A DNA stretch of 64,000 nt. Source: Lenzites betulinus (taxonomy: Eukaryota > Basidiomycota > Agaricomycetes > Polyporales > Polyporaceae). Below are positions 42,828-53,730 of this stretch, piece by piece (within the stretch, counting starts at the first letter, position 1; every line of letters begins with the position of its first letter). The notes below the pieces were generated by a model that saw only the letters and a list, made by a program, of their open reading frames with translations, was not told the DNA's origin and did no database searches. The stretch lies in contig JABYQU010000001.1 in NCBI GenBank assembly GCA_022264855.1, forward strand, positions 806,001 through 870,000. Reading direction: 5' to 3'. The position numbers and the translations under genes are program-made.

Positions 42828-44641
42828 ATGCAGTGCCTGCAGATTGCAGAGATATTCTCTCAGGTTCTCTTCGAGCTTGACGGCTATGTCTACGATTCTA
42901 GACTCATACCTTGCCTACCTCGGATCCAACATCGTCAAGAGAGTACCCTTCGTGCGCTCGCCAGTCTCGCGCGGACATGTCAGACGTTCAAGGAGCCCGC
43001 CCTGGATCTATTGTGGCGAGACATACCCGATCTATCTGTCTTGGTCAGGTATCTCCTACCTGAAGACCTTCTCAAATATGACGAATCATCCAAGATTCTG
43101 GTAAGGCTCATGTCTATGCAAGGCAGCCAGAAGCTGGTCCCTAATTTTACGGTGAATATAGAAGCTTATCGGGGAACCTACCGCCGATGTGTGGGCGAGG
43201 CTTGATCCCTACATAACACGAATACGTACGGTGGGGATTGCGCTGCCCTATGGCGTCGTCGCCAGAGGCTTGGACAGCGAGACGATATTGCGACCCCTGG
43301 TGTGCTACTTGAGCGCGCGCGCCGCGGACAACGACGTGCTTCTTCCACACCTGCAACATGTCATGTATCAAGGTTTTTGGATAAACAAGTGGTATACAAG
43401 GCTGCTTCTGCCTCCGTACCTCCAGATACTGGAGCTCCCGACGATGGCGCACACAGTATGTTGCAGCATTGGTTTCCCCGATCATCATATAGCGTCCTCA
43501 AGTATTGTCATTTTAGCCGTCCTGGAAGTTGATGTCACGCAGCACGCATAATCCTATCACCATGTTGGCGTGTATCAAAAACTTGAAAAAGCTCGCCCTA
43601 CATGTCAATCCTTCGCTTCAAAAGATGCACACTCTCCGCACGCTACTAGTCCAGGCTGCGTTACTCGATCAAACAACATTCACACATCTTGGCGCTCTGA
43701 GGTCGCTTACTTCTCTTGCATGGGAAAACGGTTGGAGTTCCATCCGGTATTCGTCTCGCGCCGAGACAGGCATACATGCATTCAGAGCTCTACGCCAGGT
43801 GTCAGTCTCCACACGCCAGGGTTCAGGGCCACTGTTCCTGAGATGTATTGACTCCCCGGCCCTGAAGGACGTGAACATCCACTGGGAGATCCTCTACACT
43901 CACCCAGGCGCGAGCGATGTCTGTCTTTACAAGATGTTGACAACCGTTGCAGAACATCACTCCCCCGAACGTATCACCGTCGTGCTGGATAAATTACAGG
44001 AGGCCATGATCGACACCCAAGTCGCTACCAATCCCGCCGCCCATCACCTGCACGGTAGCATGTTCTACGAGTTCCTCCAGCCCGTCTTGAACATCACAAC
44101 CCTGCGGGTTCTAGAGGTCGGGATCAACGTCATCTTTGAAATGTCCCACGAGGCCCTGCTCGACCTCGCGGAGAAGCTGCCTCGTCTCGAATCCCTACGC
44201 TTTGCACCCTCCCTGCGCGGTGCATTTTCGTTTGCCCACGAGGAAGATCCCGATGCTGCGATCGATATCCCAGACCTGAAGAAACTCTCTTTGTTTACTG
44301 AGCGGTGCGCAAACTTAAAGAAGCTGAGCCTGGCTGTACAAGGTTGTCTGTCTGGAGACGCAACTCGGTCTGCCGATTCAGTGGTGAAGCACTCAAGCTC
44401 GCCCCACCTTCGCTACCTGGAGCTTTGGACCACAGCGCTGGCCGCAGATGAACCTGACGAAGAATTCATCGAGTTCTTCGTCGATACGTTCCCGGGATTG
44501 GAAGAACTCTGTGTCGTCCTGCCCTTCAAAGCCACCGATCCCCGTAGCCGTAAAGTGATTCATAGGGCGCGGTCGCGCTGGGAGTCTGTCGTACGCGGCG
44601 TGGCTTTGTCTGTGAGCGGTCTGCAGTGGAAGGTCGTCTAG
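42828..44641 (+). CDS. F-box protein (agaricomycete type)
   Basis: Three exons: 42828..43100, 43162..43455 and 43517..44641, 563 aa. The start MQCLQIAEIFSQVLFELDG, with LRALASLARTCQTFKEPALD and LLWRDIPDLSVLVRYLLPED, is the classic agaricomycete F-box (residues about 3-75). The rest is leucine-rich (MTHNPITMLACIKNLKKLAL-type segments, TTLRVLEVGINVIFEM, LPRLESLRFAPSL, PHLRYLELWTTAL, FPGLEELCVVLPF). It is a likely SCF ubiquitin-ligase adaptor of unknown substrate. It differs from the ACTDGG F-box family elsewhere in the window. Its stop lies only 121 bp from that of the convergent S28 peptidase gene, so the 3' UTRs probably overlap. Confidence 0.85.
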
Positions 44642-44762
44642 GCCGTACCGTCTCACGTAGAATCCGTTGTGCCAATGCAAACCTGAAACGGACAAACGCA
44701 GTACAGCAGTACATTTTTCAGACAGTGTTATACGACGCTAGATCTATGCACGGAGCCCAGCT

Positions 44763-46883
44763 TCAATGCTTCGACGGCTTCCACTCCTTCACCCACTCAG
44801 TAATCGCCTGTATGCCCTGCTTCTGCACAGCCAGCACCGTCGCATCCACCGCTCCGTTTGTCGTGCTCAGGTCCGAGCAATGGAAGCCGTCCGAGATCGC
44901 CAGCGGCTGTCCAGGCGTACTCCTGAACGACGTCCCGTCTGCGGCGAGCGTCGCCTCCCTCCACGGGTCACCTGAATCGGACATACGCGCGTGAGATAGC
45001 TTCGCCTCGCGATCAGCCCGCACAGATGCACTCACGATGGCCGTTGGCGAAGAACAAGTGGTTCTCCTGGACGAACCAGCCGTTGTACGCCTTGTTCGTC
45101 GCCGCGACGTTGGGCACCGGCAGGTGGCCGAGGTGCTCGAACGCCTCGGGAAACCAGTACGTGCACTGGCGCTCGTCGTACGCGGGCTGGACGAGACGGG
45201 TGACGATCGTGGGGTGCAGCAGGGGCGCGCCCTCCTGGTAGAAGCCAACTTCGTTGCAGCTGTGAGGCACGCAAGTCAGCACGGCAAGCGCAGAGAGCGC
45301 GGGTCACGACTGACACAATCCACGTCCAGGAGCGGTCGGCGTTGTCAATAGAGACGTCAGTAAAGACATCCTGAGTCGCATTGTAGGTTCCCAGGCAGGA
45401 CCTAATCGGTTGCCGTCAGTCGCGTGCATTACGGGAGTCTCCATCAACCTGTGCTTACACGGCATCTTGGTCACCACACACTGGGTGCACATCGCAGCAT
45501 TCGGTCAGCTGATGTGCTGCTCAGTAGATTAAAGGGCTCACGTTGTTCGTAGTAACCACCGGTCCAGTGCGCGGCCCACGCCTGAAGAGCGTGCTCAACA
45601 CCCCAGCCGTTCGGGCCCGCGCTCACACCATTCTTGACCTCGAGCGCGTCGCAAAACTCGAAGAAAAGACCGCCATTGGACGATGGGGAGAGGGACTGCC
45701 AGTCCCACAGATTGTTGCGGACTGGATTATGACGTCGTGAGCACCCGCACGCTGCAACGGCCAATCAATCCGGGCGACAACTTACGGGCACCAGCAGCGT
45801 CGTCAAGGTGGGTGAGGGCGGACATGTTAAACATCGCCTTGATGTTGTTGATCTCCTGCTTGCTCCCGAAGGTGAAGACCTCGTCGATGTGCGCAATGAC
45901 AGCCTGGACGTCGGCGGAGCAGTTCGGCGCCATGAACTGCCGGATGGGCTCGAAGTAGCCCCAGTAGTCGCTACGCGCGCCGCATGTCAGCATCACTCGT
46001 ACTCCAGAACGACTGCAGCACGTACGTAATGCTCTCGACGACCGCGGAGGACGCATACGCAGCCTGGAACAGGTTGGGCTTGCTAAAATACGATCGTGCT
46101 GTCAGCCCGCGCGTCCAAGACCCAGCAGCCTAACGCCGCACTCACTTGACCATCGTGAAGCTCGTGAGCGCGCCGGAGTAGCTGCCGCCGATGAGCACCC
46201 ACGGCGCCTGACCCGGCTTGAGCGCGTCCCCGCCCGCCATGGGCAGGTCCACGTTCTTCGCAAAGTACTCGAGGTCGTCGATCGCCTGCTGGATGGTGTG
46301 GTATTTGAGGCTCTTCACGGACAGGTCGTCGAACGGGTTCGAGAGCCCGTAGTAGCGGTGCTCGAGCACAATCGTCACGCCGCCGAGCGCCTGCGCGATC
46401 TGCCCGTTCACCGTGCGGTTCGTGAGATACCCGCTGTACGCTGGCGGGAGAACGTCTGATTAGCTTTGAGCGAGGGCGGGGAGCGCGGCCGTGTACGTAC
46501 GCTGCGCGTTCGCCTCGCCGGGCGTGAAGAGCACGATGGGTCCCCCTGCACCCGAATCAGTCAGCTGTCCTCCTCTCCCTTGTGCACACGCGCGGCGCAC
46601 CTTCCTCGTACCACTCGGCCGTCGTCCAGAAGCGCTGCTGGAACGTGCCCAGCGACGGGTTCGTGTGGTCGATCAGCTGGGTGAAGAGGTATGTCTGGTT
46701 GTACGGCGGGAGCTGCGTCCCGTTCCGGCTCGTGACGGGCGCGTCCACGGGGGCGGGCACGGCGGGCACGCTCGGGCGGCGGGGGGTGTTCCCGTGCGGG
46801 CGGCCGTCGCGCGTCGCGGCCTCCGCGAGCGACGTCGCGAGCACGAGCACGAGCACAGAGACGAGGTTCCAGAGACGCGCCAT
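44763..46883 (-). CDS. Secreted serine carboxypeptidase-like peptidase, family S28
   Basis: Ten exons: 46601..46883, 46501..46545, 46146..46440, 46026..46082, 45786..45970, 45542..45721, 45459..45480, 45315..45401, 45036..45259 and 44763..44971, 528 aa. S28 enzymes (Pro-X carboxypeptidase/DPP-II type) release residues next to proline. A signal peptide is seen at residues 1-22 (LWNLVSVLVLVLATSLAEA). Family marks are QLIDHTNPSLGTFQQRFW, LEHRYYGLSNPF, the nucleophile elbow GGSYSGAL, SITDYWGYFEPIRQF, catalytic Asp in ANGHRDPWREAT and catalytic His in DGFHCSDL. The start Met was chosen because it opens the signal peptide. Exon 7 is a 22-nt microexon required to connect the frame (encodes LCGDQDAV across its junctions). 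Several NxS/T sites suit a glycosylated extracellular enzyme, which could feed the OPT transporter. Confidence 0.93.
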
Positions 46884-48791
46884 AGGTACGCGTGGGGGCG
46901 CTGGGAAGAGGTGCTTCGGAGGGCCGACGGGGTGCACGCGCACCTCGGGCAGGCCTCTTATACTGCCCGCGAGTGCGCGGGGTGCGCAAGTACAGTGGCC
47001 CGTCGGGATCAGTTGGCTTGGGGCACCGCTTCCGCCGCCGGCAGCAGGGGACGGTGATGGCCCTGCCTGGGCTGGCGACCAACGAGGAGCAGCGGACCAA
47101 CCACTCGGTCGCATTCGCTGCTAACATCAGCCTGTCACCTGTGCACGCGCACACCATCCGGACCGTCGTCGCATGCGCCTTAGGCCTTCTCCAGGCAGCG
47201 GGATTCTGCCAGCGACCCGCCAACACAGACGATACGCAGATAAGTAGTGACGTGATAGGGCGTTTATAGTACCCTCCAGCGACTCCGAGCGTCGCGAGCG
47301 CCGAGACTGGATACTTTCAGCCGGTCCACCGCCCGGGCGCTGTGCAATATGCGATCTTCACGGTGTTCTTGACTTGTGAACGTCGGCCGTAAGCATGGGG
47401 CCAGCTAGAACTAGCTAGATACGCGACATCATACGTGTAGTGAGTTGCATGTTACGCGCAAGCTATGGATGTCTTGTTATACCTCTCTGGGCGCGGTCCA
47501 TTCGATCGAACGGCATGAGGCCATATGTCAGGGAACTAGCAGGAAGGAGCAGGCTGCCCAAGTACTCCGTCTCCGGAGCACTGGTACAGCGCTGCCAGGT
47601 ATTCACTGTGCATTGACACAGGTGTGTTGTAAGTGGTTTCACGAAATCGCTCGCCACATGCTTGTGAAACCATGTGAGCGATGGTTATGTGAGTTGTGAC
47701 GAGATACGTACCTCCTCGACATCCCCTCAACCTCACGGCTGCGATCAGTCCAGTGGGACAGTGGGAGGATCAGCGCATACACGGCAGTGACTGCATGCAC
47801 GGCATGCGCGCAAGACAAACGGTCAGCAACATCGTCAGCTGGCCATGGGTCGCCAGAAGATGGGCTGCCAATGTCGCGGGCCGACTTCTGAGGCGTGGAG
47901 CTGCAGCGCTGTCCCCTTCGCAGATCAGAAACCAGGTTGAATGCGAAGTTGTATCACGGCAGACCGTGCTGCAACGGAAGTACAACTCCGCCGGCGTTCC
48001 ATGATGCGCTGAATAGTCGGCGGTAGCTCCGCTCGTTGGAACATACATAATCAGACATAATCGTGCTTCCCTAGCTGTCCACCAAGCGCGCTCTCCGCCG
48101 GCACCACATGCCCCGATGGGCTCACTGCGGGCAGGAGCTCAAAACATACACAATCGTCAGTTTCATGCGATTAGTGGCAATGACTGAGCCGAATTAACTC
48201 AAAATTCCAACACAAAGAACTACATTGAGCAACGCATCTGCATATTGAACGTTGATTCTTGAAGTAGGGGAAGAGGACGAGGACGTAGCCGACGATCTCA
48301 ACGATGTCGGTTTTGGTGTGGGACGCTCCGAAGCTCACAGAGTCAACGCAAGTCATGGGGAGGATTCATCCGTTTATAGGGTGGGCGAGAGCCTGTGTTG
48401 GGATTGGGACTTTGGTGGTGTATACGAACCAGCGCATGTAGCATTCGTCGTGTGTAACGTTGTAACAATATACCCTTGACCTAAAACAAATAAAAAAATA
48501 AGCTCACAGAGTCACGCCGTTACTTGGCGCCAACTATGTGTGACAGTAACAGGGCGTGATTTTGTGTCCTAAGTCAGGCTGTCCTCCTTCGTAGTCCAGG
48601 AACTCAGTCCCTACTTGCCTTCGCTTACCATCTCGACTCTTGGCCACGCATACTGTCTCTTGCTGATACCCTAAGGCCCCACAAGTCACTAGAGACCAAG
48701 TAATACACCAAGTCCTACGAAGACTCCGAAGACCGACATAATCTACTACTTGCCAATACATTCGAATCGGCTCGACCTACAAAGACTTCCC
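46884..48791. other. Intergenic region, 1.9 kb
   Basis: Divergent spacer between the S28 peptidase (minus) and peptidyl-tRNA hydrolase (plus). It contains a small hairpin (TCGCTCGCCACATG / CATGTGAGCGA, 47647-47682). A minus-strand frame of 61 codons at 48171-48356 has no recognisable relative. No gene could be supported. Confidence 0.45.
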
Positions 48792-49451
48792 ATGGCTCGC
48801 TCACACTTTCTTGTAGCTGGGCTGGGAAACATTACACATCCTATGACAAGACATAGGTATAGAAATCCCCTACACAACGGTGTTCAACTTCTCATTTCCA
48901 GTAGCATAGGGCATTACATTATAGACACACTTGCATCTCGACTTGGCATTCATCTCTCTCCAGACAGAGCTGGATACGCTGCGCAAGCTGATGTGCAAGT
49001 CGGCCCCGAGACAGTTACGCTAAGCCTATATAAGCCAAGTAAGTAAGATCACCTTGAGGATAAATTGCATACACTTACACCCTCATCAGAGGCCCTGATG
49101 AACATATCTGGCCGCCCTGTCGTCCAGAAGCTTCACAATACTGCGATCAAATCTGAGAACCTGACTGTTGTCCACGACTCACTTGACCATAAGCCATGCA
49201 CCTTGTCTCCCAAGTTCAGCGGCTCCGCGAATGGTCATAACGGCGTACGCAGCGTGATAGCTGCTCTGGGCGGCGAAGCGGACTTCCATCGACTCCGCGT
49301 TGGAATAGGCAGGGACGGCGACCCGCTAAATTATGTACTCGGCCCGCTGTCTCCTCACGAGCGGCAGTTCTGGAGCCCAAACGGCGGCGGCGCGGACCTG
49401 GTATGGAGGGAGCTGACCAGGATAATAGAAAAGGGCCTGAGGTCACGATAA
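48792..49451 (+). CDS. pth1: Peptidyl-tRNA hydrolase (Pth, bacterial type)
   Basis: Three exons: 48792..48856, 48902..49038 and 49090..49451, 187 aa. Pth frees tRNA from stalled peptidyl-tRNA by hydrolysing the ester bond. Visible family residues: GLGNITHP (Asn), MTRHSSIGHYIID with the catalytic His of the RH motif, KALMNISGR (Asn of MN-SG), LTVVHDSLDHKP with the catalytic Asp, and GSANGHNGVRSVIAAL. The C-terminus is RLRVGIGRDGDPLNYVLGPL. Intron 2 (49039..49089) is placed so that KP|KALMNISG is restored. A mitochondrial location is common for this type in fungi, but no long presequence is present. The length is normal for the family. Confidence 0.92.
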
Positions 49452-49972
49452 CGTTGTCCGTCTTGTATGACAAGTGAGCGCATTTATAGCGGCCTCCCTT
49501 GCATGTGCTCGACTTCTGATCTTACGATACCTCGTCGCGCCTAGCATCATGAGACCTTCTACTCGATGTCATTGCAAGCTATATCTATGCTCCGCCGGCT
49601 TTGACTGAGATAGGGCCCTTTCTGATGGCCCGCTTACTCCGAGATGCGCGAAGATGTGGCATCCTCGCTGTCTGTTGAACACCGGCTGCTCTCCTCGGAG
49701 TGGTCATCGCTCCTCGCTACGGCACGCCGCTCGCCTATCTCGTGGTCTAAACACATATCAATAACGCGAAGCCATGATCACGCGTGCGCGCATCCCCGAG
49801 TTTCTGGCCACCTATGCATGTGCTGCTGCCTTCTTCTCGACATCACGTATCGTCCCCGTCGCCTCCGGTGGCCCGGTATGCGCGGGTACATAAGCCGCGA
49901 GGGGGAGCGTTGACCGCCCTGTGGCCTTGGCTCGATCGTCTGAGCTGACTGCAACACCCCCCTCTGTTCACT
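49452..49972. other. Intergenic region upstream of the GH92 gene
   Basis: 520-bp promoter of the secreted mannosidase. An ACATAAG motif lies near 49887, about 85 bp before the ATG. Nothing else was recognised. Confidence 0.4.
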
Positions 49973-52900
49973 ATGGCCGTGATGCGTGCAATCTGGGTGC
50001 TCGCCGCCATTTCTTTCTGGGGCTTGAGTTCAGTCCAAGCACAGCCTTCGCCCCAAGTGCAAAAGCGAATCTCCGCCGCTATCAAACAGGCTGGCTCTTC
50101 GCACTCGTCCAATATCGACTACACTCAGTTTGTGAATGTGTTCATTGGGACGGACAATTTCGGCGATGTCTGGTAGGCAACCTTTGGCGGAAAGTATGTT
50201 TCAAGTAGGAAGTATCGCTAATCAAAGCGCACTAGTCCTGGTGCATCTGTACCGTTTGGCATGGTAGGTGATCAATGGTGCTGGTCACACGACAAGATAA
50301 TTGAAAGAAGTGTGTTCGCTAGGTCAAGTTCTCAACGGACTTAACGGGCTACGCACCTGCCGGTTCGTCTTGACCATCTATGTTCCTCCTCCCGAACAAT
50401 CGATGGAATAGCACCGCAGGCTATGTCACGGACGCGACACAGAAGATCCGAGGGCTCAGCCCGATGCACGATAGCGGGACGGGCTCGTCGCTGGGTGCGC
50501 CCCCTCGCGTATCTCGCATTTGGATCTCCGTGCGCTGAGCAAAACCTACTCCGCAGGAACCTACGGTAACTTCGAGATTATGCCGATGGTGTGTCCCGGC
50601 GGATTTGACACCTGCCCGGTGACGCTCGCCGCGCGCGAGCGGTTCCGGAAGAACAATACCGACGTAGGCGTCCCAGAATCGCATCATGCGTACCTTTGTA
50701 TTGAAGGACTACGTTCCATAGGACGCGTCCCCAGGGTACTTCGCGCAGACTCTCGACAATGGGATCAAGATGGAGGCAACATCGACGCGCCGCGCGGGGC
50801 TCGAGCGCTTCACATTCGCGAAAGGATCGAAGCCGTACTTCGTCCTCGACCTCGCGAACGACCTGCCCGCCTCTTTTGCTGGGGGGCGGATGGACATCGA
50901 TCCCGTGAAGGGACGGATTACTCTGGGAGGCCTTTGGGGCTCTAGGTACGCCCCTGCGCAGACAAACCGGGGTAGAGGCTGACTGTCATCACACCTGCTT
51001 AGCTTCGGTCCCGGCTCGTACAACTACCAGGCATTTGCATGTTATGACATTCTGGACGGCGGGAAGCAGAAGCTTAGCGAATACGGCGTCTGGACGGGAA
51101 TGACTTCGTACGAACACCCTCTTCAAAACCGCAAGCATCACACTCACACAACGATTGCACAGGGAGGACTTCCAAGCCTACGGGCTCGGCCAGACACATC
51201 TGAACCTAACCCGGAACCTCATCGGGGGCGTATACGAGTCCGGCGCGTTGTTCTCGTTCGACGGAAACCCTGAGCAGATCAACATCCGCGTCGGGATCTC
51301 GTTCGTGTCCACCGACCAAGCGTGCGCGAACGCAGAAGAGGAAGTCGGCGACTCGTCGTTTGATGACATCGTTGCACAGTCAAAGGCGCTCTGGAACGAA
51401 AAACTGAGCAAGATCGAGATCGACGTGAAGAACACACCAGCGAACGTAACGGAGATGCTGTACTCGTCGCTGTACCGCGCTTCATTGACCCCGGTACGCA
51501 GCTATCTTGTCTACGCAGACCGATCTGGCCTGACCAATATTTTACAGAACAACGCGACGGGAGAGACGCAGGGTCCGTTTGCGGGGACTACGCACCCGTA
51601 CTTCGACTCATTGTACTGCAGGTAAGGTATTTCTCGCACACAATCCATGCAGGCACTCACGCTCCCATCTAGTTGGGACACTTTCCGCACATTCTACCCG
51701 CTTATGTCCCTGCACTCGCCTGTCGAGTTCGCGCAGATCGTGGACAACTACATTGACGGCTGGCGCAAGCTCGGCTGGATGCCCGAGTGCCGCGCGAACA
51801 ACCTCCCCGGCTGGACGCAGGGCGGCTCGAGCGCGGACCCCATCGTCGGCCAGTTCGCGATCACGTACCACAAAGAGGCCGCAGAATTGGGGATCGATCT
51901 GGACGAGTTGTATACGGCGATGCTTGCAGACGCAGAGATCAACCCCCCAGAGTGGAATACGCTCGGACGGCAGGTCGATGTTTACAAGTCAGTGCTTCCG
52001 TGTGTTTTACTCGGAATGGGGAAGAGCTGATATTGGGGCGTTTCAAAGACAATACGGATATGTGCCGTTCGGCGTGCTGGACACTACCAGCGTTGGTCGC
52101 CAGACTCGTGAAGGAAGCCGGACGCTTGAGGTACAACCAACCAACCTTCTTTCGTCAAAAATATCAAACACTGATGCCCTCTGTTCAGTACGCGTTCGAG
52201 GACTTTGCCGTTCGCCAGGTTGCCCTGCTTCTCAACAAGACGGATGACGTAGCGACTTACACCAACCGTTCTCTCGTACGCCCACATCTTCCCAGACATC
52301 CGGGACCGCGCTAACACTGGCCATAGTTTTATCGTAATATTTGGGACCCCTCCGTCGTGAGCGACGGCTTCCACGGTAGCTCAACATGCAGTTGTCAACA
52401 GGCATCCCGCTGACAGGATCGTAGGTTTCGCACAGAAGCGCGCCCCGAACGGCACATTCGTATTCACGGATCCGGTCGACTGCTCGCCTAACGACAAGGA
52501 CGAGGATAGGGAATGCTCTCTGCAGGGCGACAACGTCGTCGGGTTCTACGAGTCCTCTTCGTGGGAGTACAGCTGGTAAGATCAATAGTCATTTTCGACG
52601 CGAAGGGCAGATACTCATAACGATATACGTACCAGGTTCGCCCCCCACGATACGGCACACCTCATCGAGCTCATGGGTGGAAACGTCAGTCTATCTCGTT
52701 GTCACAGTATCTAGCGCGTCTATTAACGCTACTTGTACCAGGCGACCTTCGTGAAACGTCTGGACCACTTCTTCGATGTGAGTTCCGCATCCCCGCGTTG
52801 TTTATTGACGGCGACTTACGCAGCTGCCTTCACAGGCCGGGTACTACTTGGCAGGCAACGAGCCCTCCTTCCAAACCCCGATCGGTTACCACTACGCGAA

Positions 52901-53484
52901 CCAGCCCACCAAGTCTGTTGATCGCGTACGCGACGTCGTCTTCACCAACTTCGACATCAGTACGCGCGACCAGATCGCCATGCGAAATTGTTGTTAACCT
53001 ACCGCCTTTACAGCTCCTGCTGGGCTTCCCGGAAACGACGACCAAGCTGCGATGGCCACCCTCCTCGCCTTCCACATCCTCGGCCTGTACCCTGGTATGC
53101 TCTTCTATTCAACTCCCACGCACCAGCATCCTTACTAACTGTGACCCAGTCCCCTCCACCTCCCAGTTCCTGATCCTCTCGCCCTTCACGCCCACCTTCA
53201 CGATCCACAACTCGTTCCTCAACACGAGCACGACGGTGACGACGAAGGGCTTCGACGCGCGCTCCGTGCAGAAGACGATCCCGCGCGGCGCGGCCGCGTA
53301 CGTGAAGAGCGTGTCCATCAACGGCGTCGCGCAGGCGAACCGCTGCCACTTCGACTTCAACGACGTCTTCCGCGTGGGTGGCGAGGTCGTCATCGAGGTC
53401 ACCTCGGACAAAGCTAGCGCGAACAGCTGTGGCGCGGGTTTGCCCGAGTCGGTCTCGACTGGTGGGTTTGCGCAGGTCCGCTGA
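49973..53484 (+). CDS. Secreted alpha-1,2-mannosidase, glycoside hydrolase family 92
   Basis: Nineteen exons: 49973..50172, 50236..50263, 50323..50362, 50420..50494, 50557..50663, 50722..50945, 51003..51107, 51163..51493, 51548..51621, 51673..51987, 52049..52130, 52189..52275, 52327..52375, 52425..52575, 52636..52684, 52742..52777, 52836..52959, 53014..53094 and 53150..53484, 830 aa in frame. GH92 enzymes are calcium-dependent exo-mannosidases acting on mannoprotein glycans. Signal peptide residues are about 1-23. Conserved parts: YTQFVNVFIGTDNFGDVCPG, LSPMHDSGTGSSLG, YRASLTPNNATGET, SWDTFRTFYPLMSL, GWTQGGSSADPIVGQFA, WFAPHDTAHLIELMGG, YHYANQPTKSVDRVR and AGLPGNDDQAAMATLLAF. Intron 51494..51547 is 54 nt and frame-neutral, so an unspliced reading also stays open. 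Probably digests cell-wall or plant/fungal mannoproteins outside the cell. Confidence 0.93.
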
Positions 53485-53730
53485 GGTGTGTAGGGCCTAG
53501 GCTAGCGAGAAGGAAGAATATGCGCGCACGCGCAAGTGTATGAATGTTCGGATCGTCAATAGTGTCGTCAATTTAGCATTGGCTCGTGAGATATATCGTA
53601 CACGGGGATAGATCGTAGCGGCAAAGATAGGAAAGCGGGAACTACTACACAATCCGATACAGGGCCGAGCAGGGACATGCGGAACCAACGTGGGGCAAGC
53701 AAGCAGAGTATACAAGGGGGCCGTCCGAGC

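Noticed and set aside
46002..46025. Donor A|GTACGA in the S28 gene giving a 32-nt intron
   Set aside because: Too short; the upstream donor AC|GTACGT gives a normal intron and restores SITDYWGYFEP.
48171..48356. Minus-strand 61-codon frame with hydrophobic GYVLVLFPYF
   Set aside because: The TATAAA is only about 20 nt before the ATG, no homologue was recognised, and the C-terminus has no lipidation or other signature.
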